This document shows positions 1 through 5,700 of a DNA stretch of 15,709 nt, piece after piece; the stretch's first letter is position 1; the number at the start of each line of letters is the position of its first letter. Where the stretch lies: the NCBI GenBank assembly GCA_964557545.1, contig CAZLAK010000036.1:1-15709 (forward strand), written 5' to 3'. The translations under genes were made by a program, and so were the position numbers. Under the pieces are notes generated by a model, which did not search any database, was not told the DNA's origin, and saw only the letters and a program-made list of their open reading frames with translations. Source of the DNA: CAZLAK01 sp964557545 (GTDB lineage: Bacteria; Bacillota; Desulfotomaculia; Desulfotomaculales; Pelotomaculaceae).

Positions 1-54
1 GGTGGGTCAATTTTATTTGCACATAGTGGGTCAAAAGTGTTGACGATCAACACT
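1..54 (-). mobile_element. Terminal segment of an IS21-like insertion sequence (body outside window)
   Basis: The motif GTGGGTCAA occurs twice (2-10 and 26-34) about 24 bases apart. It is followed by a perfect 8-bp inverted repeat, AGTGTTGA (36-43) and TCAACACT (47-54), with a 3-base loop. Read on the minus strand this gives TGTTGATCGTCAACAC followed by repeated TTGACCCAC motifs. That resembles the multi-repeat termini I associate with IS21-family elements; this is from memory, not from a search. The ATPase reading frame stops exactly where this segment begins, so it probably marks an insertion or recombination junction. The transposase genes of this element would lie left of the window. Confidence 0.45.
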
Positions 55-473
55 CCAGCATGGCGGCGCTGAGCAGGTGCCCCTCGTCGATGATGATCAC
101 GGGCTGCTTGTCGTGGTTTTTATAGGCGTCCCAAAGGGCCTCGCTCAGCTGGCGCCGGGCTTCGGCTGCGTAGAAGGCGGGTTTTAGCCCCATCTGGATG
201 CAGAGCTCCCGGTAGAGATGCCGGGGCGTGAGGCCCGACTGCGAGACGTACAGCACCCGGTAGCGCGCCGGGTCCAGCTGATGGGAGAGCGCCCGCACCG
301 CGGTGGACTTTCCGGCTCCCACCTCGCCGGTGAGAAGCCCGAAACCGCGGGTTTTTACCAGGTAATTCAGCCGCGCCAGGGTCTCCTTGACCTGCGCCGA
401 AGGAAACAGGTTTTCCGGCGCGCTTCTTTCGGCTGAAGGGCGTGGTGGTGAACCCGTAAAAGGCTTCAAACAC
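47..473 (-). pseudogene. ExeA/TniB-like AAA+ transposition ATPase, frameshifted and 3'-truncated
   Basis: This would be the ATPase partner of the neighbouring transposase, a target-choice helper as TniB and MuB are. Walker A (GEVGAGKST) and Walker B (VIIIDEGHLL) are both visible. The natural start is GTG at 473, which overlaps the transposase stop, has a GGAGGGG-type site just upstream and gives MFEAFYGFTTTPFS, the normal N-terminus of the ExeA family. After about 15-19 codons the family sequence (APENLFPSAQVKETLARL) continues in a different frame, so there is a one-base frameshift near 415-432. The frame then ends at TGA 47-49, shortly after Walker B, at about 140 residues against a usual 260-280. 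The sensor and C-terminal parts are missing, and the tail coincides with the IS-like terminus. It is almost certainly non-functional. Confidence 0.8.
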
Positions 474-1848
474 GGGTTTCCCCCTCCCCTCCGGGCACGT
501 GGAAGGTAATCCGCCCCAATTCGTCCTTCAGCGCGGCGGTATGTTTCTTGCGCAGCAGTTCCAGATAGCTCAGCCTGGGCAGCGGTTCGCTGGTGGCGTG
601 ATCTGGCGGCACCTCCACCCGCTCGTCGGTCTTGCGGTGCAGCTCCAGGGGCCGGGCCTCGCCCGCGGCCTGCCCCTCGTGGAAGACCTGGAGCCGGCTT
701 AAATCGAAGGGGTCGTAGCGGATTTCGATGGTCACCCCGGCCAGGTGCGCCGGCGCCTCGTAGCGGTTGCCCTGGAAGCTAAAGCAGGCGGTCTTGTCCG
801 TTTTGCGCTTTTCCCGCCACAGAAAGGCCGCGGTGAGGGCCAGGGGGTCGGCCAGACGGATCTCCCCGGGTCCCTTGGCGAAGCGCGCGGCCGGGGTCTG
901 GCCGGTCTCGGCGTGCACGTGGTGGTGGTAGAACTGCTCCAGCCAGGCCCAGAAGAACTCGTTGAGCTGTTCCAGGGTCTTGGGTTTCAGGCGCACCACT
1001 TCCGGAATGAAGGACCGCTGCACCGTGCCGAAGAAGCGCTCCACCTTGCCCTTGCCCTCGGGCGCGTAGGGCCGGGCGGAAAGGTGCCTGATGCCTAAAT
1101 TGGCACACACCAGGGCGAACTGCCGGGATTGAAACACCGCGCCGTTGTCGCAATAAACCCTGGCCGGGATCCCTCGCTTCAGGATGGCCTGCTTGAAGCA
1201 ATGCAGCAGGCTCACCAGATCTTCAGCCCAGTAGAACTGGGCGTGGCAGATTAGCCGCGAGTAGTCATCCAGGAAGGCCACGAGATGGGTGCGGCGCTTC
1301 TTGTTGGGGTCCCGGGGATCAGGCAGCCAGGGCCCGTAGCAGACGTCGGCCTGCCACAGCTGGTTGGGGCCTTCCTGCTCGAAGCGGCGAAAAGTTTTGG
1401 CCGGCTGGGCGAGCACCCGCCGGGTCTTGCCCAGGAGCCGCAAGTGCCGGGCCAGGGTGGAGACCTTCAACCCTCCGGGTTCCACGGGCGTTTTGGGGTC
1501 CATGACCAGCATGTCCACGATCTGCCGCACGCTGCGCTGGGGCAGCTCCTCCTTCAGGGCCACGGCCCTGGCCAGCACCTCCGGGCTGAAGGCCCGGGGC
1601 CGGGAGCGGTCGCGGCGCGGCTTGGGCTTTAAGGCCTCGAAGCCTCCCTCCCGGTAGGCCTTCTGCCAGCGGCGCAGGGTGCGGGCCGAAACCTGCCGGT
1701 AGGCGCCGCCGGGTAAAGCGTGCGGGCGGCTTAAGATCTCCTGGCGCCGGCGGCTCTTCTCGGCCCGGTCGAGGCCGGGCTCCAGCAACGGGCTGATGAC
1801 GCCGTAGCGAAACAGGGCCTCCTCGGTGGCGCGATCTTCCAAGCGCAT
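466..1848 (-). CDS. DDE (rve-type) transposase/integrase
   Basis: The product is a DNA transposase of about 460 residues. The first ~150 residues hold helix-turn-helix DNA-binding segments (e.g. SARTLRRWQKAYREGG; VSTLARHLRLLGKTRR). An RNase-H-like rve core follows with a complete catalytic triad: D171 (LWQADVCYG), D237 (VYCDNGAVF) and E273 (GKGKVERFFG), 35 residues between the last two (numbering from an upstream GTG at 1857). The C-terminus has a Mu/TnsB-like beta-barrel region (NRYEAPAHL). I prefer ATG at 1848 because GGGGGTG lies about 8 bases upstream of it; GTG at 1857 would add three residues. Its stop overlaps the GTG start of the ATPase, implying translational coupling as in other transposase/ATPase elements. 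The transposase looks intact, but its ATPase partner is dead. Confidence 0.9.
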   Translation of the reverse strand: MRLEDRATEEALFRYGVISPLLEPGLDRAEKSRRRQEILSRPHALPGGAYRQVSARTLRRWQKAYREGGFEALKPKPRRDRSRPRAFSPEVLARAVALKEELPQRSVRQIVDMLVMDPKTPVEPGGLKVSTLARHLRLLGKTRRVLAQPAKTFRRFEQEGPNQLWQADVCYGPWLPDPRDPNKKRRTHLVAFLDDYSRLICHAQFYWAEDLVSLLHCFKQAILKRGIPARVYCDNGAVFQSRQFALVCANLGIRHLSARPYAPEGKGKVERFFGTVQRSFIPEVVRLKPKTLEQLNEFFWAWLEQFYHHHVHAETGQTPAARFAKGPGEIRLADPLALTAAFLWREKRKTDKTACFSFQGNRYEAPAHLAGVTIEIRYDPFDLSRLQVFHEGQAAGEARPLELHRKTDERVEVPPDHATSEPLPRLSYLELLRKKHTAALKDELGRITFHVPGGEGETRV

Positions 1849-1905
1849 GACTCTCACCCCCGCCTACCAGCTTACCGCACCGGGCCGGGGCTGAGGAGAC
1901 AGAAT

Positions 1906-2571
1906 CTATGTGGGACGGGATAGGGCGGCGACCGCCATCAAAAAGGCGAGGGCGTGCTGGGGGTCCGGCGCACCCCAAGAAAGGCCCCGGAGGGTGCCTG
2001 CTGCCCACAACTCCAGGGCCGCGGCACAGGCTGGCGCCAGGTAGCACCGCAGCACCTCCCGGGTGGGAGCGCGGGCTCGGGGCACGGGGTGCTCCGCCAC
2101 CACGGTGGTGAGGGCCTGCAGGGCGCGCTCGCTGGCCCGCCCGGGGGCAGCCAGCAGGCCCTGCAGCAAGGCGCCGGTTATGACCGGCAGGCGCCTGGCC
2201 AGCTCCCGTGCCCAGCGCCAAAGGGTCTGCCAGTCGACTTCCCAGATGGCGGCTATCGGACGGTAACCCTTATCCCCCTCGGCATAAGCGCAAAGCGCTT
2301 CTTGGCGCAGGATCCAGGGGTAGGGCGAATGGCGGGGCATGAAGTGCGGTACCAGGGCCTCGGTACCTTTGCACCGAGGGCAGTAAAGCCGCAGGATGGA
2401 CAGCGTCTCCTGCCAGACACCCACAACAACGTAGCGGTCATAAAAGCCGTGGCGGTGCCGGAAAGGGTGCCCGCAAGCACAAGGGCGCACGCACAAAGGC
2501 AGGTTCTTCACAAAGGCCCTGTACAGGTCAATCAGGATTTTGACGGCGGCCCGGATCTGGAGTATACTCAT
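1906..2571 (-). CDS. DUF6431-like zinc-ribbon/HTH transposon accessory protein
   Basis: This protein of about 221 residues is encoded just upstream of the transposase on the same strand, with about a 57-bp gap. The N-terminal third carries cysteine pairs (CVRPCACGH, then CPRCKG after about 40 residues) that fit a zinc ribbon and flank the aromatic motif HGFYDRY. A helix-turn-helix-like stretch follows (IWEVDWQTLWRWARELARRL). This matches the DUF6431-type proteins I recall beside rve transposase plus ExeA ATPase in Firmicutes. A role in element-end recognition or regulation is inference. I start at ATG 2571 (MSILQIRAAV) because the upstream open frame to 2733 is low in family-like sequence and includes the arm of a hairpin. 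No strong ribosome binding site precedes either start, so the start is uncertain. The last ~60 residues are alanine-rich and less typical. Confidence 0.65.
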   Translation of the reverse strand: MSILQIRAAVKILIDLYRAFVKNLPLCVRPCACGHPFRHRHGFYDRYVVVGVWQETLSILRLYCPRCKGTEALVPHFMPRHSPYPWILRQEALCAYAEGDKGYRPIAAIWEVDWQTLWRWARELARRLPVITGALLQGLLAAPGRASERALQALTTVVAEHPVPRARAPTREVLRCYLAPACAAALELWAAGTLRGLSWGAPDPQHALAFLMAVAALSRPT

Positions 2572-2611
2572 CTTGACGCTCGGGACGGCCTGGAGCCGTT
2601 CTGGCGGGGAT

Positions 2612-2654
2612 GAGTTCCCAGGAGGGTCTCCCAAAACCGCTGACCTGGGAACTC
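2612..2654. repeat. Perfect 11-bp inverted repeat upstream of the DUF6431-like gene
   Basis: GAGTTCCCAGG (2612-2622) pairs perfectly with CCTGGGAACTC (2644-2654) across a 21-base loop that holds a small GGGtctCCC. It lies just upstream of the likely start at 2571 and inside the in-frame upstream extension, which argues against that extension being coding. On the plus strand the structure is followed by TTTCATTTTG. It could be a weak terminator protecting the element from outside transcription, or a regulatory hairpin. Confidence 0.4.
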
Positions 2655-2822
2655 TTTCATTTTGCCCGCAAAAAAGCCGTCCCCTCGTTGCTTTTCGGGA
2701 CAGCTGACCATAGTCCTTCCCATAACTGGCCAAAGAAAACGAGAAAGACCACAGAACGTGAGCAAAACCATTAGGCCAAATAATTCGAGAAAAACTCTAT
2801 CATTTACGGTCAACAAAAGTGA

Positions 2823-3116
2823 GTCTTAACACCCCACGAGCTGGCCCACGCCGTCCACCACCAGCTCAAGCCCGGCGGTTTAGAAGGCGGCCAGCACGCC
2901 GGCCAGGAGATAGTGACCGAGCTGGCGGCCTGCGCCCTGTGCGAGCTGTACGGCTACCAGGGTTATGTCTGGCACGGCTGGCAGTACATCAAGCACTACG
3001 CCGGCCGGGACGACCAGAAGGCCCTGAAGGCCGTCATGGGCGTGCTGGCGGAAGTTGAGCGGGTGCTGGACGTGATCTTGGGAGCAGCGGAAGAGCCGAG
3101 AGCGAAAGCTGCCTGA
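2823..3116 (+). pseudogene. ArdC-like zincin metallopeptidase, 3' remnant
   Basis: The frame reads VLTPHELAHAVHHQL and onward to the TGA at 3114-3116. HELAH (starting at 2835) is a classic HExxH zinc-metallopeptidase motif. The downstream part (QEIVTELAACALCELYG, then YIKHYAGRD and a helical tail) matches the C-terminal region of ArdC-like antirestriction proteins found on plasmids, phages and ICEs. An in-frame TGA at 2820-2822 and the transposon border immediately upstream show the whole N-terminal ssDNA-binding half has gone. The first in-frame ATG (2913) lies after the zinc motif, so no active product is expected. The gene probably belonged to an integrated element before the transposon truncated it. 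Confidence 0.75.
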
Positions 3117-3182
3117 GAGGAGGTTGGCCTTTTCCGGCCTCCCCCGCCGCAAAGAAGGAGAGATTTTGATGGGCGAAATTGC

Positions 3183-3212
3183 TGGAAAGGCGGGCTGTCG
3201 CTGGGATATAAT
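3183..3212 (+). promoter_or_regulatory. Promoter of the UPF0175/PIN toxin-antitoxin unit
   Basis: TGGAAA (3183-3188) and TATAAT (3207-3212) are separated by 18 bases, and the antitoxin ATG is at 3226. The same block, GCTGGAAA-GCGGG-TGT followed by TATAATAG with identical 26-base spacing, recurs before HicB at 4115-4148. A start point about 7 bases after TATAAT would leave an untranslated leader of only a few bases. Confidence 0.55.
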
Positions 3213-3225
3213 AGCGGCAGGGGTG

Positions 3226-3504
3226 ATGGGAGTGAAAGAAGTCGTCTTAAAAATACCGGAGGAAATACAGGATGTCTTGGGCGTTCGGCGCGACCTGGCT
3301 AAAGAAATCATGAAGAGGTTGGCCGTTTCTCTTTACGCAGAAAGGAAAGTCTCTCTAGGAAAAGCAGTGGAGCTTTCGGGGGCGGATTACCCCTCTTTTC
3401 TAAGGTTGTTGGCCGACTTTGGCGTCTGCCTCGACTACGATGAAGAAGACTTTGCAAGCGATGTAGAGACCATAGGGAGGCTCAGGCGCGGTGGTCATAA
3501 GTGA
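3226..3504 (+). CDS. UPF0175-family antitoxin
   Basis: This 92-residue protein follows the UPF0175 pattern. A beta strand (VVLKIPEEI) is followed by helices (RRDLAKEIMKRLAVSLYAERKVSLGKAVELSG), with the typical LGKAVELSGADYPSFLRLL helix-turn-helix-like segment and a C-terminal DYDEEDFASDVETI. UPF0175 members normally sit directly upstream of DUF3368-type PIN toxins and act as their antitoxin and DNA-binding autoregulator; that arrangement is seen here. ATG 3226 is chosen because homology starts at VKEVV and the promoter-like TATAAT lies at 3207. The longer frame from 3124 would place the promoter inside the gene. The stop overlaps the toxin start by 14 bases. Autoregulation at the repeated promoter block is inferred. 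Confidence 0.8.
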   Translation: MGVKEVVLKIPEEIQDVLGVRRDLAKEIMKRLAVSLYAERKVSLGKAVELSGADYPSFLRLLADFGVCLDYDEEDFASDVETIGRLRRGGHK

Positions 3505-3985
3505 CGCGACTGTTTTAATTGCTCTGGCCCGCGCCGGACACCTGTGGGTATTGGAAAAACTCTGGGGCTCCGTCATTATCCCGGAGACGGTGTATTTGGA
3601 AATAATAAGGGGGCTTCCGGGGAGAAGCGAGATAAACGAAGCCCTCAACTCCGGTTGGGTGAAAGTCCAAAAAGCGCAAGACCAGCGTTTGGTTCATCTT
3701 TTGCAGGGTGATTTGAGAGGCAAGGGCGAGTGTGAGTGCGTTGTTCTTGCAAGGGAATTAGGCATAAATACTGTCCTTATTGACGATAAAAAAGCGAGAA
3801 AAGTCGCCAAGCGGGCCGGTATTCAAGTTATCGGCACCCTAGGCGTGTTGGTGTTGGCTGTAAAAGAAGAAGTGCTTTCAAAGGAAGATGCTCTGGGGAT
3901 TATCCAATCGCTGACAGAAAGCGATTTTCGTCTCTCGGAGACTGTCATCCAGAAAGCGGTAAACCTGATTAAAGAAATCAATTGA
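3491..3985 (+). CDS. PIN-domain (DUF3368/VapC-like) toxin ribonuclease
   Basis: This 164-residue PIN-domain protein starts at GTG 3491, inside the end of the antitoxin gene. Acidic PIN residues are visible: D5 (MVISDATVLIAL), E37 (VYLEII), E80/E82 (GKGECECVVLAREL) and D98/D99 (VLIDDKKARKVAKRAG). The GTLGVLVLAVKEE segment is typical of DUF3368 members. The family consists of Mg2+-dependent endoribonucleases kept inactive by the cognate UPF0175 antitoxin. The PIN core appears complete and the C-terminal helical tail (residues about 130-164) is present, so the toxin is likely functional. Co-transcription from the promoter at 3183-3212 and translational coupling are implied by the overlap. Confidence 0.85.
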   Translation: MVISDATVLIALARAGHLWVLEKLWGSVIIPETVYLEIIRGLPGRSEINEALNSGWVKVQKAQDQRLVHLLQGDLRGKGECECVVLARELGINTVLIDDKKARKVAKRAGIQVIGTLGVLVLAVKEEVLSKEDALGIIQSLTESDFRLSETVIQKAVNLIKEIN

Positions 3986-3987
3986 CT

Positions 3988-4044
3988 CTGATCCGCTCCT
4001 GGGTGGCCGAGGCCATCCGGAGGGAGCAGGAAAAAGAGGCGTAA
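3988..4044 (+). pseudogene. C-terminal tail of a lost antitoxin-like (ribbon-helix-helix?) gene
   Basis: A frame of 18 codons just after the PIN gene reads LIRSWVAEAIRREQEKEA and ends at TAA 4042-4044. It has the look of the last helix of a small RHH-type antitoxin or plasmid regulator. There is no start codon or ribosome binding site. Stops lie immediately upstream (TGA at 3983-3985 belongs to the PIN gene). I read it as the decayed end of a gene whose front was replaced by the toxin-antitoxin cassette. The assignment rests on composition alone. Confidence 0.3.
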
Positions 4045-4073
4045 CCAGATCGGCCCGTGCGTAAAAGCGGTCT

Positions 4074-4101
4074 GAGGGGCCGGATTTGAGTCCGGCCTCC
4101 C
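4074..4101 (+). repeat. GC-rich hairpin separating the two toxin-antitoxin units
   Basis: GGCCGGA (4078-4084) pairs perfectly with TCCGGCC (4091-4097) over a 6-base loop. There is no T-tract, so it is at best a weak terminator. A related TCCGGCCTCCC-GCCG string occurs at 3133-3150 before the first toxin-antitoxin promoter, so the hairpin belongs to the duplicated upstream block. Confidence 0.4.
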
Positions 4102-4116
4102 GCCGTAGAGAACCGC

Positions 4117-4146
4117 TGGAAAAGCGGGTTGTTTTCAAGGTATAAT
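4117..4146 (+). promoter_or_regulatory. Promoter of the HicB (HicAB) unit, near-copy of the upstream TA promoter
   Basis: TGGAAA (4117-4122) and TATAAT (4141-4146) are spaced by 18 bases. The preceding GCTGG at 4115 matches 3181 in the first unit with identical distance to TATAAT. A GGGAGGG ribosome binding site (4153-4159) follows, 10 bases before the HicB ATG. Confidence 0.6.
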
Positions 4147-4169
4147 AGTGCCGGGAGGGATAATTAACG

Positions 4170-4418
4170 ATGCCCATTTTGACTGCTTTTACAGAAGCGG
4201 CAATGCGCGAGGCTAAATACAAAATTCTTGAGGACGGTACGTTTTACGGGGAGATACCGCCCTGTCCCGGCGTGTGGGCCAATGAAGAGACCCTGGAGAA
4301 GTGCCGCGAAGTGTTGCAGGAGGTCCTTGAGGAGTGGCTTATCCTGAAACTCCGTGACCGCGACCCGCTTCCCAGGTTCGGCGAGATCGACCTTAACGCA
4401 GTGGTGGCCGAAGCATGA
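4170..4418 (+). CDS. hicB: HicB-like antitoxin
   Basis: This 82-residue protein has the HicB partial RNase-H-like fold signature. It reads EAKYKILEDGTFYGEIPPCPGVWANEETLEKCREVLQ, where the antitoxin beta-hairpin carrying the P-CPGVWA motif precedes the long helix. The end LPRFGEIDLNAVV is typical of short COG1598 members. HicB normally binds and neutralises the HicA mRNA interferase and represses the operon; this short form lacks an added RHH/HTH domain. The start ATG 4170 is supported by GGGAGGG at 4153-4159. The stop overlaps the next start as ATGA at 4415-4418, the usual translational coupling to hicA. The partner toxin carries a premature stop, so this antitoxin is probably an orphan now. 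Confidence 0.8.
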   Translation: MPILTAFTEAAMREAKYKILEDGTFYGEIPPCPGVWANEETLEKCREVLQEVLEEWLILKLRDRDPLPRFGEIDLNAVVAEA

Positions 4419-4630
4419 AGCCGGTGAGCAGGCGCGAGTTAATCCGGCGTCTATGATCCTTCGACTTTGAAGGCCCTTTTTCGGGCGGCCATCATTCCTT
4501 TATGAAGCGCGGAAGCCTGAAACTGCGGATTCCCAACCCTCACGGAAAAGATATCGGCGTTCCGCTGCTCAGGGAGATATTAAGGCAAGCAGGCATTTCT
4601 GAAAATGATTGGGAAAAACAAGGCAGTTAG
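4415..4630 (+). pseudogene. hicA: HicA-like mRNA interferase with an in-frame TGA at codon 14
   Basis: Starting in the ATGA overlap, the frame reads MKPVSRRELIRRL, then TGA (4454-4456), then SFDFEGPFSGGHHSFMKRGS and on through IPNPHGKDIGVPLLREILRQAG to TAG 4628-4630. That is a full-length HicA of about 71 codons with a single nonsense codon. The catalytic-histidine motif (SGGHHSFM) and the C-terminal HGKDIGVPLLREIL are preserved. The stop fits a one-base C-to-T change from CGA (Arg). Re-initiation at ATG 4502 would start after the histidine, so an active toxin is unlikely unless the TGA is read through. The sequence after the stop has hardly decayed, suggesting a recent mutation. Confidence 0.75.
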
Positions 4631-4697
4631 GCAGTTAAACACTAGTGGATTGCCGGGAGTGGATTGCCGGGCGCTTAATCGGCAATTTATCGGCAAT
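4622..4697. repeat. Cluster of short tandem and inverted repeats (GGCAGTTA; ATTGCCG/CGGCAAT)
   Basis: Three perfect duplications follow one another. GGCAGTTA lies at 4622-4629 and 4630-4637; AGTGGATTGCCGGG at 4644-4657 and 4658-4671; ATCGGCAAT at 4678-4686 and 4689-4697. The second and third sets share an inverted core: ATTGCCG at 4649 and 4663 faces CGGCAAT at 4680 and 4691. The arrangement suggests binding sites for a regulator or recombinase, or an old attachment site. The first copies overlap the end of the hicA frame. Confidence 0.65.
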
Positions 4698-4706
4698 ACG
4701 GAAGAG

Positions 4707-4748
4707 AGACCGGAGACTTGCGAAAATTTCCGGTCTTTTCGTTTTTTT
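4707..4748 (+). terminator. Intrinsic terminator directly upstream of the PD-(D/E)XK nuclease gene
   Basis: AGACCGGA (4707-4714) pairs perfectly with TCCGGTCT (4729-4736), and TTTCGTTTTTTT follows. It would end readthrough from the HicB region, or act as a leader attenuator for the nuclease gene, whose ATG is about 30 bases downstream. Confidence 0.75.
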
Positions 4749-4778
4749 GAGAGAAACTTTCAGGAAGGAGAGAGAGGT

Positions 4779-5531
4779 ATGCTGAACGACCACATCAGCG
4801 TAACCCAAATCCGCATGTACTTGAGGTGCCCGGCGCAATACTACTTCCGGTACGTGCTGGGCCTGAAGATACCGCCCGCCGGCGCGCTCGTCCTGGGCCG
4901 CGCCGTGCATGCCGGTCTGGAGCACTACTTCAAGGGGAAGCTCCACACCGGCGAGGCCCCGCCGGTCGGCGACGTGCTGGACGTTTACGACGCCGCCTTC
5001 GAGGCCGAGCGCCCGGAGGCCGACTGGCGGGAAGAAGACCCCGGCAGGGCCAAGGACGACGGGGCTACCCTTTTGAGGCTCCACCATGCCGAGGTCGGGC
5101 CGTTGCTCACGCCTGCGGCGGTGGAGCGGAAGGTGGAAATACCCCTACCCGGGCTGGACGTGCCGCTGCTGGGGTTTGTTGATTTGGAAACGGCTGACGG
5201 TTATATCGTTGACCACAAGACCGTCAGCCGCACGCCGCCGGAGGACAAAGCGCAGGGCGACCTGCAGCTCTCCGCCTACGCCCTGGCCTACCGCCAGGCG
5301 CACGGGAGGCTGCCTGCCGGTGTGAGGCTGGACTTCCTGGTTCGCAACAAGACCCCGAAGATCGTCACCAGGGCGGCCGGCCGCACGGAGGCCGACCTGG
5401 AGCGCTTCAAGCACTTGGCGGCGAGGGTGGCGACGGCAATCCGGGCCGGTATCTTCTACCCGAACCCGGACAATTTCATGTGCAGTCCGGCAGGGTGTGG
5501 ATACTGGGAGGAGTGCCATAGGGAGTTTTGA
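4779..5531 (+). CDS. PD-(D/E)XK nuclease of the RecB/Cas4-like superfamily, probable Fe-S protein
   Basis: This 250-residue, single-domain nuclease shows the full motif series. These are GRAVHAGLEHY (H44), GFVDLE (D135), the D-x-K core in VDHKTVS (D145, K147) and the Q-x3-Y motif DLQLSAYALAY (Q163, Y167). C17 (YLRCPAQYYFRY) and a C-terminal trio C235, C240 and C246 resemble the four-cysteine iron-sulfur arrangement of AddB and Cas4 nucleases. The spacing here is C-x4-C-x5-C. Such stand-alone proteins are common in phages and conjugative elements as DNA end-processing or recombination exonucleases; no cas genes are nearby. ATG 4779 has AAGGAG at 4765-4770. It is flanked by terminators (4707-4748; 5538-5570), so it appears to be a monocistronic cassette. 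Confidence 0.85.
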   Translation: MLNDHISVTQIRMYLRCPAQYYFRYVLGLKIPPAGALVLGRAVHAGLEHYFKGKLHTGEAPPVGDVLDVYDAAFEAERPEADWREEDPGRAKDDGATLLRLHHAEVGPLLTPAAVERKVEIPLPGLDVPLLGFVDLETADGYIVDHKTVSRTPPEDKAQGDLQLSAYALAYRQAHGRLPAGVRLDFLVRNKTPKIVTRAAGRTEADLERFKHLAARVATAIRAGIFYPNPDNFMCSPAGCGYWEECHREF

Positions 5532-5537
5532 GGGACA

Positions 5538-5570
5538 GCCCGGCTTATCACCGGGCGGCCTTTTTGTTTT
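5538..5570 (+). terminator. Intrinsic terminator of the nuclease gene
   Basis: GCCCGG (5538-5543) pairs with CCGGGC (5551-5556) over a 7-base loop, and GGCCTTTTTGTTTT follows. It lies 7 bases after the nuclease stop. Confidence 0.8.
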
Positions 5571-5590
5571 GAGGACAGGGGGGGTGCCGT

Positions 5591-5659
5591 ATGGTTCCCA
5601 CCTTGACCCGGCGAGAGCTGAGTGACATGTTGTCACTCTCCTCTCGGATCGGAAACTAA
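5591..5659 (+). CDS. Possible 22-codon leader peptide or decayed excisionase-type HTH gene
   Basis: ATG 5591 opens MVPTLTRRELSDMLSLSSRI with two further codons before the TAA at 5657-5659. The first residues (LTRRELSDMLSLSSR) resemble the start of a MerR/HTH_17 excisionase helix-turn-helix, so this may be the stub of such a gene. Alternatively it is a leader peptide, since its stop codon overlaps the left arm of the terminator at 5658-5686 that precedes the methylase gene. Only a poor ribosome binding site (AGGGGGG) is present. Confidence is low. Confidence 0.25.
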   Translation: MVPTLTRRELSDMLSLSSRIGN

Positions 5660-5686
5660 CCGAAGGCCGGGCGGTTTTCTTTTTTT
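5658..5686 (+). terminator. Terminator/attenuator just upstream of the methylase fragment
   Basis: AACCG (5658-5662) pairs with CGGTT (5672-5676) over a 9-base loop, and TTCTTTTTTT follows. The GGGAGG ribosome binding site of the methylase begins immediately after the T-tract. The layout mirrors that of the nuclease gene. Confidence 0.65.
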
Positions 5687-5700
5687 GGGAGGTGTTTCGT

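Larger units (their letters stand above)
55..2815 (-). mobile_element. Remnant of a three-gene transposon (DUF6431-like, rve transposase, ExeA-like ATPase)
   Basis: Three minus-strand genes in transposition order form one unit. Its promoter-side end is probably near 2815, where the minus strand reads TGTTGACCGTAAATG, a plausible 5'-TGT terminus. From 2823 the plus strand reads in frame as a peptidase. The other end has been lost, because the ATPase is cut at about 54. GGCCA/GACCA-like motifs at 2706, 2728, 2747 and 2774 could be transposase-binding repeats, but they are short and irregularly spaced. An alternative reading takes GTTGAC at 39-44 and its inverse at 2809-2814 as element ends flanked by AAAAGT (33-38 and 2815-2820). 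Confidence 0.5.

Noticed and set aside
2574..2733. N-terminal extension of the DUF6431-like protein
   Set aside because: It contains a perfect 11-bp hairpin, has no family-like residues and no ribosome binding site.
2706..2813. TnsB-type array of transposase binding sites
   Set aside because: The GRCCA motifs are only 5-6 bases with uneven spacing. They do not match the GGGTCAA motifs at the other end in inverted orientation, so they are not claimed as a separate feature.
3124..3225. N-terminal extension of the UPF0175 antitoxin
   Set aside because: The extension would include the TATAAT promoter block that is duplicated at 4117-4146, and similarity to the family begins only after ATG 3226.
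4454..4456. TGA in hicA as a recoded (Trp or selenocysteine) codon
   Set aside because: Other genes here end in TGA normally and no SECIS-like hairpin is evident directly after it. HicA homologues have Arg/Lys-type residues in this region, so a nonsense mutation is simpler.
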